From positions 421,145 to 468,977 of the forward strand of contig NZ_VUOA01000019.1 in NCBI RefSeq assembly GCF_008386575.1: a stretch of 47,833 nucleotides of DNA, written 5' to 3'. This document shows positions 8,009 through 17,006 of this stretch, one piece after another. The translations under genes and the position numbers were made by a program. Every line of letters starts with the position of its first letter. Position 1 is the stretch's first letter. The notes beneath the pieces are model-generated. The model saw nothing but the letters and a program-made list of their open reading frames with translations. It was not told the origin of the DNA and did not search any database. This DNA is from Salinarimonas soli. GTDB lineage: Bacteria; Pseudomonadota; Alphaproteobacteria; Rhizobiales; Beijerinckiaceae.

Positions 8009-9718
8009 TTACTGCGCGGCGCCCTTGGCGCGTTGGCTGCGTTCGACGACGAGGTGGGAGGCGAAGGTCGAGAGGGCGACGAGGAGCACGGCGACGATGC
8101 CGAGCGCCGCTCCCGCGCCCCGGCCCGCGGGCGACTGCATGAACACGTAGAGCCCGTAGGCGAGCGGCGCGTCGGAGTTCGACTGCACGAGCATGAGCGT
8201 CGCCGAGAGCTCGACGGCGGCGGTGGAAAAGCTCGAGATGAAGCCCGCCAGGATGCCGCCCGTCATGAGCGGCACCACGACCCGGCGCACCGTGCGCGTC
8301 TTCGTGGCGCCGAGGTTCTCGGCCGCCTCCTCCAGGGACACGGAGATCTGCTGGAGCGCCGCGTAGCAGGCGCGCAGCGCATAGGGCAGGCGGCGGATGG
8401 CGAGCGCCAGCACCACCATGATCCAGAGCGCGGCGAGCGGCGTGCCGCCGGGCAGGGTGACCCCGTAGAACGTGCGCAGATACCCGATGCCGAGCACGAC
8501 GCCGGGGATCGCGAGCGCCGCGGTGGCGGCCCAGTCGAGCCAGTGCCGGCCGACCAGCCTTGTTCGCAGGACGAGATAGGCGATGGCCGTGCCGAGCACC
8601 ACGTCGATGAGGCCGGCGAGGGTCGCGTAGATCAGCGTGTTCTTGATGTAGATCGAGCTCTCGCCGAACACCCGGGCGTAATGGGCGAGGGTGAAGGCGT
8701 CGGGGAAGGGCGAGAACGACCAGATCGTCGCGATGGAGAGCAGGAACAGGCCGATATGCGGCGCCAGCACCAGGAGCAGGATGAGCCCGACGATGCCGTA
8801 GGCGAGCGCGCTCTCCCAGGGTTTCAGGCGCCGCTTGGCGAGCCCGCCGCCGCCGCGCTGGACCGTGGCGTAGTCGCGGCCCTTCATGGCGGCGGCCGAG
8901 GCCCACATGGCGAGGATCGAGGCCACGATCAGCACCACCGCGATCACGTAGCCCATCGGGTCGGCGATGCCGATCGACGTGACGCGCAAGTACGCCTGCG
9001 GCGCCAGCATGTCCTTCACGTTGAGGAGGAGCGGCGTCGCGAGGTCGTCGAAGACCTTCACGAAGACGAGGGACGCGCCCGCCAGATAGCCCGGCAGGGC
9101 GAGCGGGAACACCACGCGCCGGAACAGCCGGAAGCCCGAGGAGCCGAGGTTCTGCGCGGCTTCCTCCATCGAGCGGTCGATGTTGCGAAGAGCCGCCGAC
9201 AGGTTGATGAGGATGAAGGGGAAATAGTGGACGGACTGGACGAAGATCACCCCGTTGAGCCCGTCCATGAACGGCACCTTGACCCCGAACCAATCGTCGA
9301 GGAGCAGGTTCACGGTGCCGTTGCGGCCAAACAGGAGCTGCATGGCGACCGCGCCCACGAAGGGCGGCATGATGAGGGGCAGGAAGCCGAGCGTCTGGAT
9401 GAGCGCCGCGCCCCGGAACTCGAAGCGGGTCGTCAGATAGGCGAGCGGCAGGGCGAAGACGGAGGCCCAGACCACCGACATGCCAGAGACATAGACCGAG
9501 TTCCAGAACGATCGCACGAAGAGGTCGGTGCGGGCGAAGTCGAGGAAGTTCACGAGGGTGAAGGCACCCGTGCCCTTCTCGGTGAAGGCCACGTAGATCA
9601 CGGTCGCCACGGGCACCACGAGAAAGAGGAGCAGGAACGCCGCGATGGCGCCCGCGACCAGAAGCTGGCCTGGCGAGAGGTGGGACCGGGGAACCGGGCG
9701 TGAGAGCGCGAGCGCCAT
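8009..9718 (-). CDS. ABC importer fused permease, ferric/phosphonate type
   Basis: A 569-residue permease with two covalently joined BPD-transport domains, as in FbpB-type iron and 2-aminoethylphosphonate importers. About twelve hydrophobic segments are seen. Each half carries an EAA loop that docks on the ATPase: SMEEAAQNLGSSGFRLFRRVVFPLALPG (about 165-190) and SLEEAAENLGATKTRTVRRVVVPLMTGG (about 460-488). It lies 19 bp before the ATPase gene and 60 bp after the binding protein gene, separated from the latter by a hairpin. Confidence 0.92.
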   Translation of the reverse strand: MALALSRPVPRSHLSPGQLLVAGAIAAFLLLFLVVPVATVIYVAFTEKGTGAFTLVNFLDFARTDLFVRSFWNSVYVSGMSVVWASVFALPLAYLTTRFEFRGAALIQTLGFLPLIMPPFVGAVAMQLLFGRNGTVNLLLDDWFGVKVPFMDGLNGVIFVQSVHYFPFILINLSAALRNIDRSMEEAAQNLGSSGFRLFRRVVFPLALPGYLAGASLVFVKVFDDLATPLLLNVKDMLAPQAYLRVTSIGIADPMGYVIAVVLIVASILAMWASAAAMKGRDYATVQRGGGGLAKRRLKPWESALAYGIVGLILLLVLAPHIGLFLLSIATIWSFSPFPDAFTLAHYARVFGESSIYIKNTLIYATLAGLIDVVLGTAIAYLVLRTRLVGRHWLDWAATAALAIPGVVLGIGYLRTFYGVTLPGGTPLAALWIMVVLALAIRRLPYALRACYAALQQISVSLEEAAENLGATKTRTVRRVVVPLMTGGILAGFISSFSTAAVELSATLMLVQSNSDAPLAYGLYVFMQSPAGRGAGAALGIVAVLLVALSTFASHLVVERSQRAKGAAQ

Positions 9719-9745
9719 CGGCGTGCTCCTGGACGGGGAGGGGGA

Positions 9746-9770
9746 GGGCGGCGCCGCTGGTGCGCCGCCC
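9746..9770 (-). terminator. Intergenic hairpin between binding protein and permease genes
   Basis: The 9-bp arms GGGCGGCGC and GCGCCGCCC are separated by a 7-nt loop. There is no U-run, so it is more likely a stabilising or partially attenuating structure that keeps binding-protein mRNA in excess over permease mRNA. A similar hairpin occupies the same place in the second importer operon (30387-30412). Confidence 0.5.
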
Positions 9771-9778
9771 CGGAGGCG

Positions 9779-11107
9779 TCAGCGGGCGAGCTTGAGCGCC
9801 TCGTCGGCCTTCGCCTTGGCTCCCGCATAGCGCTCCTTGGCGAAGGCGGCCCATTGCTGCTCCACCTCGGCTTGGCGCGCGCCCTTCTGGCTGCCGCCCG
9901 TGAAGGCGCCGCGCAACTCCGCGCCCGAGGCCTGCGCCTCGCTGACGGGCATCGCGGCGATGAGGTCGCGTGCCTCCGCGACGAGCGCCCGGGCCTTCGG
10001 GTTGTCCTTCTTGGCGAGCGCGCCCTCGACCTCGTGCAGGGTCTTGGTGACAGCCTTCAGGTCGTTGAGCTGGAAGGAGATCAGCTGGTCGAAGAGCGTG
10101 TCGACCACCGCCGTGCGGGCCTCCGACTTGTCGACGTCGAAGGTGATCATCTTCTGGAACTGCGCGTCCTTGAACGGGTTCGGATAGCCCGCCGGGGCCT
10201 TGGCGTAGACGGCGGGGTTCACGGGCAGGCGGCGGATGCCGGGGTCGAACAGCACCTCCTGGCCCGGCGTCGAGAGCAGGAACTCCACGAAGGCCTCGGC
10301 GCCGGCCTTGTTGGGCGCGTTGGCAATGATGCCGACATTCGCCGGCACCACGGTGGTGACGGTCGGGTAGGCGAACTTCACGGGGAAGCCCGCCGCCTGC
10401 GCCGAGAAGGCGAAGAAGTCGATGACGATGCCGACCCCGACCTGGCCCGAGTTCACCGCGTCCGGCACGCCGAAGGAGCGCTCCGTGATCTGGTTGAAGT
10501 TGCCCGCCATCTCCTTGATCGTGCGCCAGCCCTTCTCCCAGCCCTCGCCCTGGAGGATCGTCTCGACGGTGAGGTGGGTGGTGCCCGAGCGGGCGGGCGA
10601 GGCGATGGAGACGTGATCGTAGAAGGCGGGCTTCGTGAGGTCCGCCCAGTCCTTCGGCTCGGGCAGCTTGTTGGCCTTCGCGTAGCGCTCGTTCCACATG
10701 ATGCCGTAGCCCGAAGCCGCGAAGCCGAAATAGGCGCCCTCCCGGTCGTTGATCGGGTAGGAGCCGACCTTCTCCGGGATGCCGGTGGCCTTCGGCGCGT
10801 ATTTCTGGAGCAGGCCCTTGCCCTTGAGGACCTCGAAGGCGTCGGGCGCCGAAGCCCAGAACAGGTCCGACTGGTTGTTGCCCTTGGTCTCCTCGATGAA
10901 CTTCACGCCCGCGTTGGTGTTGCGGTTCTGGACCTCGAGGCTCGTGCCCGGATAGGCCTTCTCGAAGGCCTTCTTGAACGGGTCCGTCACGTCCTTCGAG
11001 AACGAGGTCACCACGGTCACCTTGCCCGTCGGCGCCTGGGCATGGGCGAGGGTGGCGGCGAGCGAGAGGCCGAGGGCGGCGCTCACGCTCAGGAATCGGG
11101 TCGACAT
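9779..11107 (-). CDS. ABC importer extracellular binding protein, ferric/phosphonate type
   Basis: A 442-residue type-2 periplasmic binding protein. The signal peptide is residues 1-24, ending AHAQA. The mature chain has VTVVTSFSKDVTDPFKKAFEKAYPGTSLEVQNRN, then SDLFWASAPDAFEVLKGKGLL, GYGIMWNERY and a C-terminal region of about 100 residues rich in Ala, Glu and Lys that standard ferric-binding proteins lack. I do not see the tandem tyrosines that bind iron in FbpA, so the substrate is open; phosphonates or phosphorylated C3 acids are possible. A two-component cluster is transcribed divergently, as in the phosphoglycerate (Pgt) transport systems, and may sense the substrate. Confidence 0.85.
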   Translation of the reverse strand: MSTRFLSVSAALGLSLAATLAHAQAPTGKVTVVTSFSKDVTDPFKKAFEKAYPGTSLEVQNRNTNAGVKFIEETKGNNQSDLFWASAPDAFEVLKGKGLLQKYAPKATGIPEKVGSYPINDREGAYFGFAASGYGIMWNERYAKANKLPEPKDWADLTKPAFYDHVSIASPARSGTTHLTVETILQGEGWEKGWRTIKEMAGNFNQITERSFGVPDAVNSGQVGVGIVIDFFAFSAQAAGFPVKFAYPTVTTVVPANVGIIANAPNKAGAEAFVEFLLSTPGQEVLFDPGIRRLPVNPAVYAKAPAGYPNPFKDAQFQKMITFDVDKSEARTAVVDTLFDQLISFQLNDLKAVTKTLHEVEGALAKKDNPKARALVAEARDLIAAMPVSEAQASGAELRGAFTGGSQKGARQAEVEQQWAAFAKERYAGAKAKADEALKLAR

Positions 11108-11429
11108 GGGCAGTCCTCCGCGCTGTGGCCCCTCTCTTCCGGAGCGGCTGGATCAAGCCTAGCAATGCGCGAGCGAAAAGCCGAGCCTGCGCTTCCATCG
11201 TGAGGGTCCGCGCATGTGCGCACGGCGGCGGGAGGGTGCGCAAGGCTGCCGCCTCGATCGGCGAGCGACGCGCCCCTCGGGGCATGGGAGGGGCGCCCGC
11301 AGGCACGAAGCGGCAGCCTGGCGACGCTTGGCGGTGGATGCCGCGTCGCGCGGCTTGACCTGCGGCTTCCGATCCTATCGAGTTCAAGCCATTGCGAGCC
11401 AAGCCTTTCCGGGACCGAGAGCAAGCCCC
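11108..11429. other. Divergent intergenic region, importer versus two-component cluster
   Basis: These 322 bp separate the minus-strand binding-protein start from the plus-strand regulator start. A 9-bp inverted repeat (GCGCCCCTC / GAGGGGCGC) occupies 11270-11296. TTGACC at 11355-11360 followed by TATCGA at 11376 could be a weak plus-strand promoter, although the 15-bp spacing is short. No convincing gene is seen. Confidence 0.4.
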
Positions 11430-12158
11430 ATGCCGACCATCGCCATCGTGGAAGACGAACCGGACCTGCGCGAGGCGGTCGCCGAGTACCTGAGCGAGCG
11501 CGGGCTCACGGTCGTGGCGGCGGGCAGCGCGGCGGAGTTCAGGGCGAAGGCCGCAAACGCCGCCATCGACGTGGCGGTGCTCGATCTCGCCATGGCGGGC
11601 GAGGACGGCCTGTCGCTCGCGCGCTGGCTCACCGGCCTCGACGATCCCCCCGGGATCATCATGGCGACCGCCGCGGGCTCCGCCGTCGACCGGGTCGTGG
11701 GCCTGGAGGTCGGCGCCGACGACTATCTCGTAAAACCCTACGACCTGCGCGAGCTCCTGGCCCGCATCCGCAGCGTGCTGCGCCGCCTGCCGCCCGCCGC
11801 GGCTCGCCGCGCCCCGGTGGCGGACCAGCGGGCCGAGGAGCCGGGCCGCCTGCTACCGGTCGGCCGCGACCGCCTGGACCTCCAGAGCCGCCAGCTCGTG
11901 AAGGAGGACGGCCGCCTCGTCGCCCTCACGGCCGCCGAGTTCGATCTCTTGGAGGTGCTGGCCCGGCGCCCCAACCGCCCGCTCTCGCGCGGCCAGCTCC
12001 TCGACCTCGCCCAGGCCCGCGAGGATAACGACAGCGAGCGCAGCATCGACGTCCGCATCACCCGGCTCCGGCGCAAGCTGGAGAGCGACCCAGGCAACCC
12101 GAGCCTCATCCGCACCGTGCGCGGCGAGGGCTACATGTTCGTCCCCGACGGCGCGTGA
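11430..12158 (+). CDS. OmpR-family response regulator
   Basis: A 242-residue two-domain regulator. The receiver (about 1-118) has the acidic pair in IVEDE, the phosphoacceptor Asp in VAVLDLAM, Thr in IIMATAA and Lys in LVKPYD. The C-terminal winged helix (about 145-240) has LTAAEFDLLEVLARRPNRPLSR, then SERSIDVRITRLRRKLE and IRTVRGEGYMFVPDG. The ATG at 11430 is chosen because the receiver begins at once. It is the first gene of a three-gene cluster with a second regulator and a hybrid kinase, and divergent from the importer it probably controls. Confidence 0.9.
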   Translation: MPTIAIVEDEPDLREAVAEYLSERGLTVVAAGSAAEFRAKAANAAIDVAVLDLAMAGEDGLSLARWLTGLDDPPGIIMATAAGSAVDRVVGLEVGADDYLVKPYDLRELLARIRSVLRRLPPAAARRAPVADQRAEEPGRLLPVGRDRLDLQSRQLVKEDGRLVALTAAEFDLLEVLARRPNRPLSRGQLLDLAQAREDNDSERSIDVRITRLRRKLESDPGNPSLIRTVRGEGYMFVPDGA

Positions 12159-12236
12159 ACGCGCGCCGTGACGTTCCGCACGTCGCCCGGGCGCCGGCCC
12201 GCCTAAGAGGGGCGGGGCCGGCAGGGAGCGGACGCC

Positions 12237-12944
12237 ATGGGACGGGCACGGATCGCGATCGCGTACGACGGGGCTGAGGCCGCCGCGGCCCACGCCGACT
12301 ATCTGAGCGGCCTCGGCCACGAGGTGCTGGTCGCTGGGAGCGGCGCCGGGCTCGACCGCCTCATGGAGCCCGCCGCGCCCGACCTGATCGTCCTCGCCCT
12401 CGACCTCCCCGGCGAGCGCAGCATCGACGTCCTGCGGCGCCTGCGCCAGCGGGGCGAGCGCTGCCCCGTCGTCATCCTCACGGCCGATCCCGACCCCTTC
12501 GAGCGGATCGTGGGGCTGGAGCTCGGAGCCGACGACGTGGTGGCGAAGCCCGTGGAGCCGCAGGAGCTCGCCGCCCGGGTGGCGGGGCTCCTGCGCCGCT
12601 ACGGCCGCGCCAACCGCGAGATCGTCGCCTTCGAGAACGCCACCGTCGACCTCACGGCCTCGCGCCTCCTGCGCGTCGGGCAGGCTCCTGAGCGGCTCGG
12701 CCCCGCCGAGGTGATGCTCGTGCGGGCGCTGGCGGGCCGGCCGAACGAGGTCCTGACCCGCGACGAGCTCATCCGTCAGGCGCCGGGCGAGAGCCTCGAC
12801 GCCTTCGACCGCTCCATCGACAACCGCATCGCCCGCCTGCGCCAGAAGCTCGACACCCAGGCCATCGTGACGGTGCGGGCCCGTGGCTACATGTTCGTGG
12901 CGCCTCAAGGCCCGGGCCGGCGCCCGCTCGCCAAGGCGGCGTGA
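12237..12944 (+). CDS. OmpR-type regulator with degenerate receiver
   Basis: A 235-residue paralogue of the preceding regulator. The DNA-binding half is intact (LGPAEVMLVRALAGRPNEVLTRDELI, SIDNRIARLRQKLD, TVRARGYMFVAP). The receiver is not: aligned with its neighbour, the phosphoacceptor position in VLALDLPGE is Ala, and the N-terminal acidic pair reads YD instead of ED. The conserved Thr (VILTAD) and Lys (VAKPVE) remain. It probably works without aspartyl phosphorylation, for example by dimerising with its neighbour or responding to another signal. The Asp two residues later is out of register with the active site. Confidence 0.85.
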   Translation: MGRARIAIAYDGAEAAAAHADYLSGLGHEVLVAGSGAGLDRLMEPAAPDLIVLALDLPGERSIDVLRRLRQRGERCPVVILTADPDPFERIVGLELGADDVVAKPVEPQELAARVAGLLRRYGRANREIVAFENATVDLTASRLLRVGQAPERLGPAEVMLVRALAGRPNEVLTRDELIRQAPGESLDAFDRSIDNRIARLRQKLDTQAIVTVRARGYMFVAPQGPGRRPLAKAA

Positions 12945-13000
12945 CGGAACCCCTCGGGAGCGCTAGGAAACGTCCGACGCCTGACCGGACGGGGATCACG

Positions 13001-14950
13001 ATGGAGCCGAGCCTGCGAACGCCCGACGCCGCGAGCGCGCCGCTCGGCCACCCCGACGCGGACCTCCTGCACGCCATCATCGACCTCATCCCGGCCCGCG
13101 TCGTGTTCGTCGACGCGGACCACCGCTATCGCTACGTCAACAAGGCGTTCCTCTCCTTCGTCCGCCGCCCGGCCGAGGAGATCCTCGGGCGCTCCGTCGC
13201 TCAAGTTTTCGGGGAGGAGGTCTACGAGGCCTACAGGCCGCTCGAGCCGCGCCTTGCCGCGGGCGAGATGGTCTGGCGCGAGGGCTGGGTCGACTATCCG
13301 GGCCATGGGCGGCGCTACATCCAGGAGGGGCTCGCGCCCTACCGCTCGGGCGAGGTGTCGGGCATCCTCGCCTTCGCCCGGGACTTCACGGAGCTCAAGC
13401 AGAGCGAGGAGGAGCTCGCCCGGCGCCTCGATCGCCTTCAGGCGAGCGAAGCCCTCAACGCGGCGGTGGTCAACTCGGCCCTCGATTGCGTCATCGTCAT
13501 CGACGAGGAGGGCTGCGTCCTCGAGTTCAACCCCGCCGCCGAGGCCACGTTCGGCGTGACCCGCGACGCCGTGATGGGCAAGCCCATCGGCGACATCATC
13601 GTGCCCCCGGCCCTGCGCCGCCGCCACGCGGAAGGGTTCAAGCGCTATCTCGCGACAGGGCAGGGCTCCGTCATCGGCCGGCGCATTGAGGTGGAGGGCA
13701 TGCGGGCGGACGGGTCGGTGTTCCCCGTCGAGCTCGCGATCACCGAGGTGCGGCTGCCCGAGCGCCGCTTCTTCACCGCGTACCTTCGCGACCTCACGCC
13801 GGCCCGGGAGGCGGCGGCCGAGATCGAGGCGCAACGCACGCGCCTGCACCAGATGGAGAAGCTCTCGGCCATGGGCTCGCTGCTCGCGGGCGTGGCCCAC
13901 GAGCTCAACAATCCTCTCGCCATCCTCATCGCGCAGGCGACGCTTCTCCAGGACAAAGCGCCCACCGACGACGTGCGGCGGCGCGCCGAGCGCATCCACG
14001 CCGCCGCCGGGCGCGCCGGGCGCATCGTGAAGAGCTTCGTCGGCATGGCGCGCCAGAAGCCGCCGCAGCGCGAGCCCGTGGACCTCAACGAGATCGTCGA
14101 GGCCGCCGCCGAGATGACGGCCTATGGCCGGCGCAGCGCCGGCATCGGGATCGAGCGGGCGCTCAGTCCCGGCCTGCCCGTGGTGAGCGCCGACAAGGAC
14201 CTCCTGGGCCAGGTCGCCGCGAACCTCCTCCTCAACGCGACCCAAGTGCTGCTGGAGCAGGAGGGCGAGCGGCGCATCTTCGTGCGCACCCACATGGAGG
14301 CGGGCGCCGTCGTGATCACGGTCGCCGACAACGGGCCCGGCGTGCCGCCCGAGATCCGCGCGCGGATCTTCGAGCCTTATTTCACGACCAAGCCCGTGGG
14401 GGCTGGCACGGGCATCGGCCTGTCGATCTCGCGGGGCATCGTGGAGAGCCACGGCGGGCGCATCGAGGTGGGGGACCGGCCGGGCGGCGGGGCGCAGTTC
14501 CGCGTGGTGCTGCCCTGCGAGGCGGCGGTCCCGCAGGAGCCGGCGGCGGAGGAGGCGAGGGGGCCGTCCGGCCTCTCCATCCTCATCGTGGACGACGAGA
14601 TCGACGTCGCGGGCTCGCTCGCCGAGATGCTGGAGGACATGGGGCACCGCACGCGGGTGCTGGAGGGCTCCGCTCCCGCCCTCGCCGAGCTCAATCGCGT
14701 CCGCTTCGACGCGGCGTTCTTCGACCTGCGGATGCCGGGCCTCAACGGGATCGAGCTCTGGCGGCAGGTCGCGGCGCGCGACCCGGCGCTCGCGGGCCGC
14801 ACCATCGTCATGACGGGCGACATGGTGGCGGGCCCGGAGCTCGTCGGCGGGCCGGCGGGGGAGGGCGGGCCGATCCTGCTGGAGAAGCCCTTCACGGCGG
14901 AGAGCGTGCGCGAGGCGCTCGCCCAGGCGGAGGCCTCAGGCCCCGCCTGA
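13001..14950 (+). CDS. Hybrid sensor histidine kinase, PAS-PAS-HisKA-HATPase-receiver
   Basis: A 649-residue soluble hybrid kinase with no signal peptide or membrane segment. A PAS domain (about 22-130, IIDLIPARVVFVDADHRYRYVNKAF) is followed by a second PAS (about 150-265, ALDCVIVIDEEGCVLEFNPAAEATFG). The H-box is MGSLLAGVAHELNNPLA, the N-box VAANLLLNATQVL and the G-boxes VADNGPGVPP and GTGIGLSIS. The C-terminal receiver (about 525-645) has DDE, an intact Asp in AAFFDLRMPG and Lys in LLEKPF. The ATG at 13001 has GGGGA at good spacing; an in-frame GTG at 12941 would overlap the previous stop by 4 bp. The gene ends 3 bp from the convergent hydrolase gene. Confidence 0.9.
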   Translation: MEPSLRTPDAASAPLGHPDADLLHAIIDLIPARVVFVDADHRYRYVNKAFLSFVRRPAEEILGRSVAQVFGEEVYEAYRPLEPRLAAGEMVWREGWVDYPGHGRRYIQEGLAPYRSGEVSGILAFARDFTELKQSEEELARRLDRLQASEALNAAVVNSALDCVIVIDEEGCVLEFNPAAEATFGVTRDAVMGKPIGDIIVPPALRRRHAEGFKRYLATGQGSVIGRRIEVEGMRADGSVFPVELAITEVRLPERRFFTAYLRDLTPAREAAAEIEAQRTRLHQMEKLSAMGSLLAGVAHELNNPLAILIAQATLLQDKAPTDDVRRRAERIHAAAGRAGRIVKSFVGMARQKPPQREPVDLNEIVEAAAEMTAYGRRSAGIGIERALSPGLPVVSADKDLLGQVAANLLLNATQVLLEQEGERRIFVRTHMEAGAVVITVADNGPGVPPEIRARIFEPYFTTKPVGAGTGIGLSISRGIVESHGGRIEVGDRPGGGAQFRVVLPCEAAVPQEPAAEEARGPSGLSILIVDDEIDVAGSLAEMLEDMGHRTRVLEGSAPALAELNRVRFDAAFFDLRMPGLNGIELWRQVAARDPALAGRTIVMTGDMVAGPELVGGPAGEGGPILLEKPFTAESVREALAQAEASGPA

Positions 14951-14953
14951 GGC

Positions 14954-15853
14954 CTAGGCGCGGGGCTGGACGGGAAAACCTCCGGCGAGGCCGGCGGGCA
15001 TGGCCCGTGATCCCTGGATCCTGTGATCCTCCCCGCGCGACCAGGCCTCGATGTGGCGGACGATGGCCGCGTTCACGGCCGCCGCGTGGGTGACCGGTCC
15101 CATGTGCCCGGCGCCGGGAACGGCGCGGGAGACGGCGTGGGGCAGGGCGCCCGCGAGAAGCCCGCAGATGCGCCGCGTGGTGGCGTTGGTGACGCCGCCA
15201 TGCAGGACGAGGGTCGGGGCCGCGATGCCGGCGGCAAGCGCTGCGAGCGGGGTGTCGTCCTCGAAGGCGGGCGCCCATTCCCGGGCGGTCTTGGCGGCCG
15301 TGACGCGCAGCATGGCGCGAACCCCCTCGGGCGCCGCCGCCCAGGCGCCCGGGCCGTTCCAGTAGTCGAGATAGGGGCGGGCGGCGGCGTCTGCGTCGCC
15401 CCGCGCGAAGGCGGCGCGGAAGGTGTCGGCGATGCCCCGGATCTCGCCGTAGAGCGCCGCCTCGCCGGCAAGCCGCAGGAGCCAGAACGCGATCGGCTCA
15501 TAGAGCGTGAGGCTGCGCAGGCGCACTCGGCCCTCCATGGCGAGCCGCAGCGCCGTGAGGCCGCCATAGGAATGGCCCACGAGGTGGACCGGACCGCCGC
15601 CCAGATGCTCCACGGCCTCGTCGAGGAGCGCCGTCTCGTCCCGGCTCGCAAGCTCGTCCGCCGGGTCCCAGGCCGACGAGCCGCCATAGCCCAGGAGGTC
15701 GGGCGCCGCGACCCGGTAGCGGTCCTGCAGCGCGGCCTGGAGGTCGCGCCACTGGCGCCCCGAGCTCGACGAGGCGTGCAGGAGGAGCACGGGCTCGCCG
15801 GAGCCGCTCTCGCGCAGGTGCATATGGAAGCGTCCGGCGGTCAGGATGGTCAT
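14954..15853 (-). CDS. Alpha/beta hydrolase
   Basis: A 299-residue alpha/beta-hydrolase-fold protein. It has the oxyanion region VLLLHASSSSGRQW (about 19-32), the nucleophile elbow VGHSYGG (Ser near residue 100), the strand LVLHGGVTNATT and the catalytic His in PGAGHMGPVTH (about 260). There is no signal peptide, so it is probably cytoplasmic. The substrate is unknown; ester, epoxide or haloalkane types cannot be separated by eye. The start at 15853 is the ATG where the conserved fold begins. It lies 26 bp downstream of metA on the same strand and may be co-transcribed. Confidence 0.85.
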   Translation of the reverse strand: MTILTAGRFHMHLRESGSGEPVLLLHASSSSGRQWRDLQAALQDRYRVAAPDLLGYGGSSAWDPADELASRDETALLDEAVEHLGGGPVHLVGHSYGGLTALRLAMEGRVRLRSLTLYEPIAFWLLRLAGEAALYGEIRGIADTFRAAFARGDADAAARPYLDYWNGPGAWAAAPEGVRAMLRVTAAKTAREWAPAFEDDTPLAALAAGIAAPTLVLHGGVTNATTRRICGLLAGALPHAVSRAVPGAGHMGPVTHAAAVNAAIVRHIEAWSRGEDHRIQGSRAMPAGLAGGFPVQPRA

Positions 15854-15879
15854 GGGAACCTCGTAGGGATCATGGGACG

Positions 15880-16752
15880 TCAGGCGGCTGCGGCCGGCCG
15901 CAGGGCCCGGCACGCCTCGACCCGGTCGAGCCAGTTGCGGAAGAACAGGGCGGCGTAGGGCCGCCAGGACCAGCCCGGCCGCGCCATGAGCGGGGGATGG
16001 GCGGGCTTGCCGGCTGCGAGGTCGCGCTCGTATTCGAGCGCCAGCGTGTCGGCGTCGTATTCCAGGTGGTCGAACATCAGGACGGCCCGGTTGTCGGGAT
16101 CGTCCACGAGGCAAGCGCCGCCCTCCGCCGAGCGGGCGAGCGGGGCGAGCCCGCACGCCGCCAGCGCCGTCTCGCACACGCCCGCATGGCGCGAGACGGG
16201 GGCCGGGAAGCGTGGGCCGAGCCCCATCGTCAGCGGCGAGGCGGGGGCGAGCACGTGCTGCTCGAACACCCCGAAGGCCTTGGCGGGCAGGAGGGTTTTC
16301 GGGATCCCGCGATTGATGTTGAGGGCCGCCTGCGCGGCCCAGCAGATGTAGAGCGTGCTGCCGGCGTTTGCCCGCGCCCACGTCACGATCTCGCGCATCT
16401 CGCGCCAATAGACGACGTCGGTGAAGGGCAGGGTCTCGACGGGCGCGCCCGTCACGACGAGCCCGTCGAAGGCCTCGTCCCGGACCTGCGGCCAGCGCCG
16501 GTAGAAGCGGGCGAGATGGGCCGGGTTCGCGGTGCGGGGCGCGTAGCTCCCGGGCACCACGAGGGTGAGCTCCACGTCGCACCCGCCGCCCGCGAGAAGC
16601 CGCGCGAGGGCAAGCTCGGTCGCCTCCTTGCGAGGCATGAGGTTGACGAGCGCGATGCGCAAGGCGCGCCCGCTTCCGGGACGGCCCGTGCGCGTCAGGC
16701 CCTCGGCGTCGAGAATGCGCGCGGCGGGCAGGCCGCTCGGCAGCGTGATCAT
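15880..16752 (-). CDS. metA: Homoserine O-acyltransferase MetA, predicted acetyl-CoA specific
   Basis: A 290-residue MetA/HTS-family enzyme that activates homoserine in methionine biosynthesis. It has NLMPRKEATE, the nucleophile Cys in LYICWAAQAALN (about residue 130), the catalytic His and Glu in FDHLEYDADTL, and SRHAGV. The specificity position reads GAPVETLPF, with Glu where E. coli MetA has Gly (GAPLG). In characterised enzymes Glu at this site (residue 111) gives acetyl-CoA rather than succinyl-CoA use, so O-acetylhomoserine is the predicted product. It follows globin and DUF1127 genes with short gaps. No SAM riboswitch is visible in those gaps. Confidence 0.9.
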   Translation of the reverse strand: MITLPSGLPAARILDAEGLTRTGRPGSGRALRIALVNLMPRKEATELALARLLAGGGCDVELTLVVPGSYAPRTANPAHLARFYRRWPQVRDEAFDGLVVTGAPVETLPFTDVVYWREMREIVTWARANAGSTLYICWAAQAALNINRGIPKTLLPAKAFGVFEQHVLAPASPLTMGLGPRFPAPVSRHAGVCETALAACGLAPLARSAEGGACLVDDPDNRAVLMFDHLEYDADTLALEYERDLAAGKPAHPPLMARPGWSWRPYAALFFRNWLDRVEACRALRPAAAA

Positions 16753-16778
16753 GATGGCTCCTCCCCCAGGCGGGGCGG

Positions 16779-16979
16779 TCAGCGCGGGATGCGGGTGGTG
16801 TCCGCCTCGCCCTGGTGGGCGATCGAGGCGGCCTCGGAGCGGTGGAGGCCGATGTCGCTCAGCATGCGGTCGTCGAGGCCGTCGAGGGCGCGGGCGGTGC
16901 GGTGCTCCATCCAGCGGCGGCGCAGGAGGGCGACGGCGCGGCCGAGGGCCGGCGCCGAGACGAGGGTCATGGCGGTCAT
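16779..16979 (-). CDS. DUF1127 (YjiS-like) small protein
   Basis: A 66-residue protein with the DUF1127 core RRWMEHRTARALDGLDDRMLSDIGLHRSEA (about 21-50), preceded by a short hydrophobic N terminus. Short Arg-rich DUF1127 proteins are abundant in alphaproteobacteria; some are linked to RNA turnover and phosphate or carbon metabolism, but the role of this one is unknown. It sits between the globin gene (27 bp) and metA (26 bp) on the same strand. Confidence 0.85.
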   Translation of the reverse strand: MTAMTLVSAPALGRAVALLRRRWMEHRTARALDGLDDRMLSDIGLHRSEAASIAHQGEADTTRIPR

Positions 16980-17006
16980 GGGGGTTCTCCCGTGGGGATC
17001 GAGGGC

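Noticed and set aside
7923-11402. 1,159-codon minus-strand frame spanning the first importer
   Set aside because: It is a shifted frame of the binding protein and permease genes, with shadow composition and no domains.
16980-17006. Possible SAM-II riboswitch controlling metA
   Set aside because: The gaps upstream of metA and of the DUF1127 gene are only 26-27 bp, and no SAM-II consensus was recognised upstream of the globin gene.
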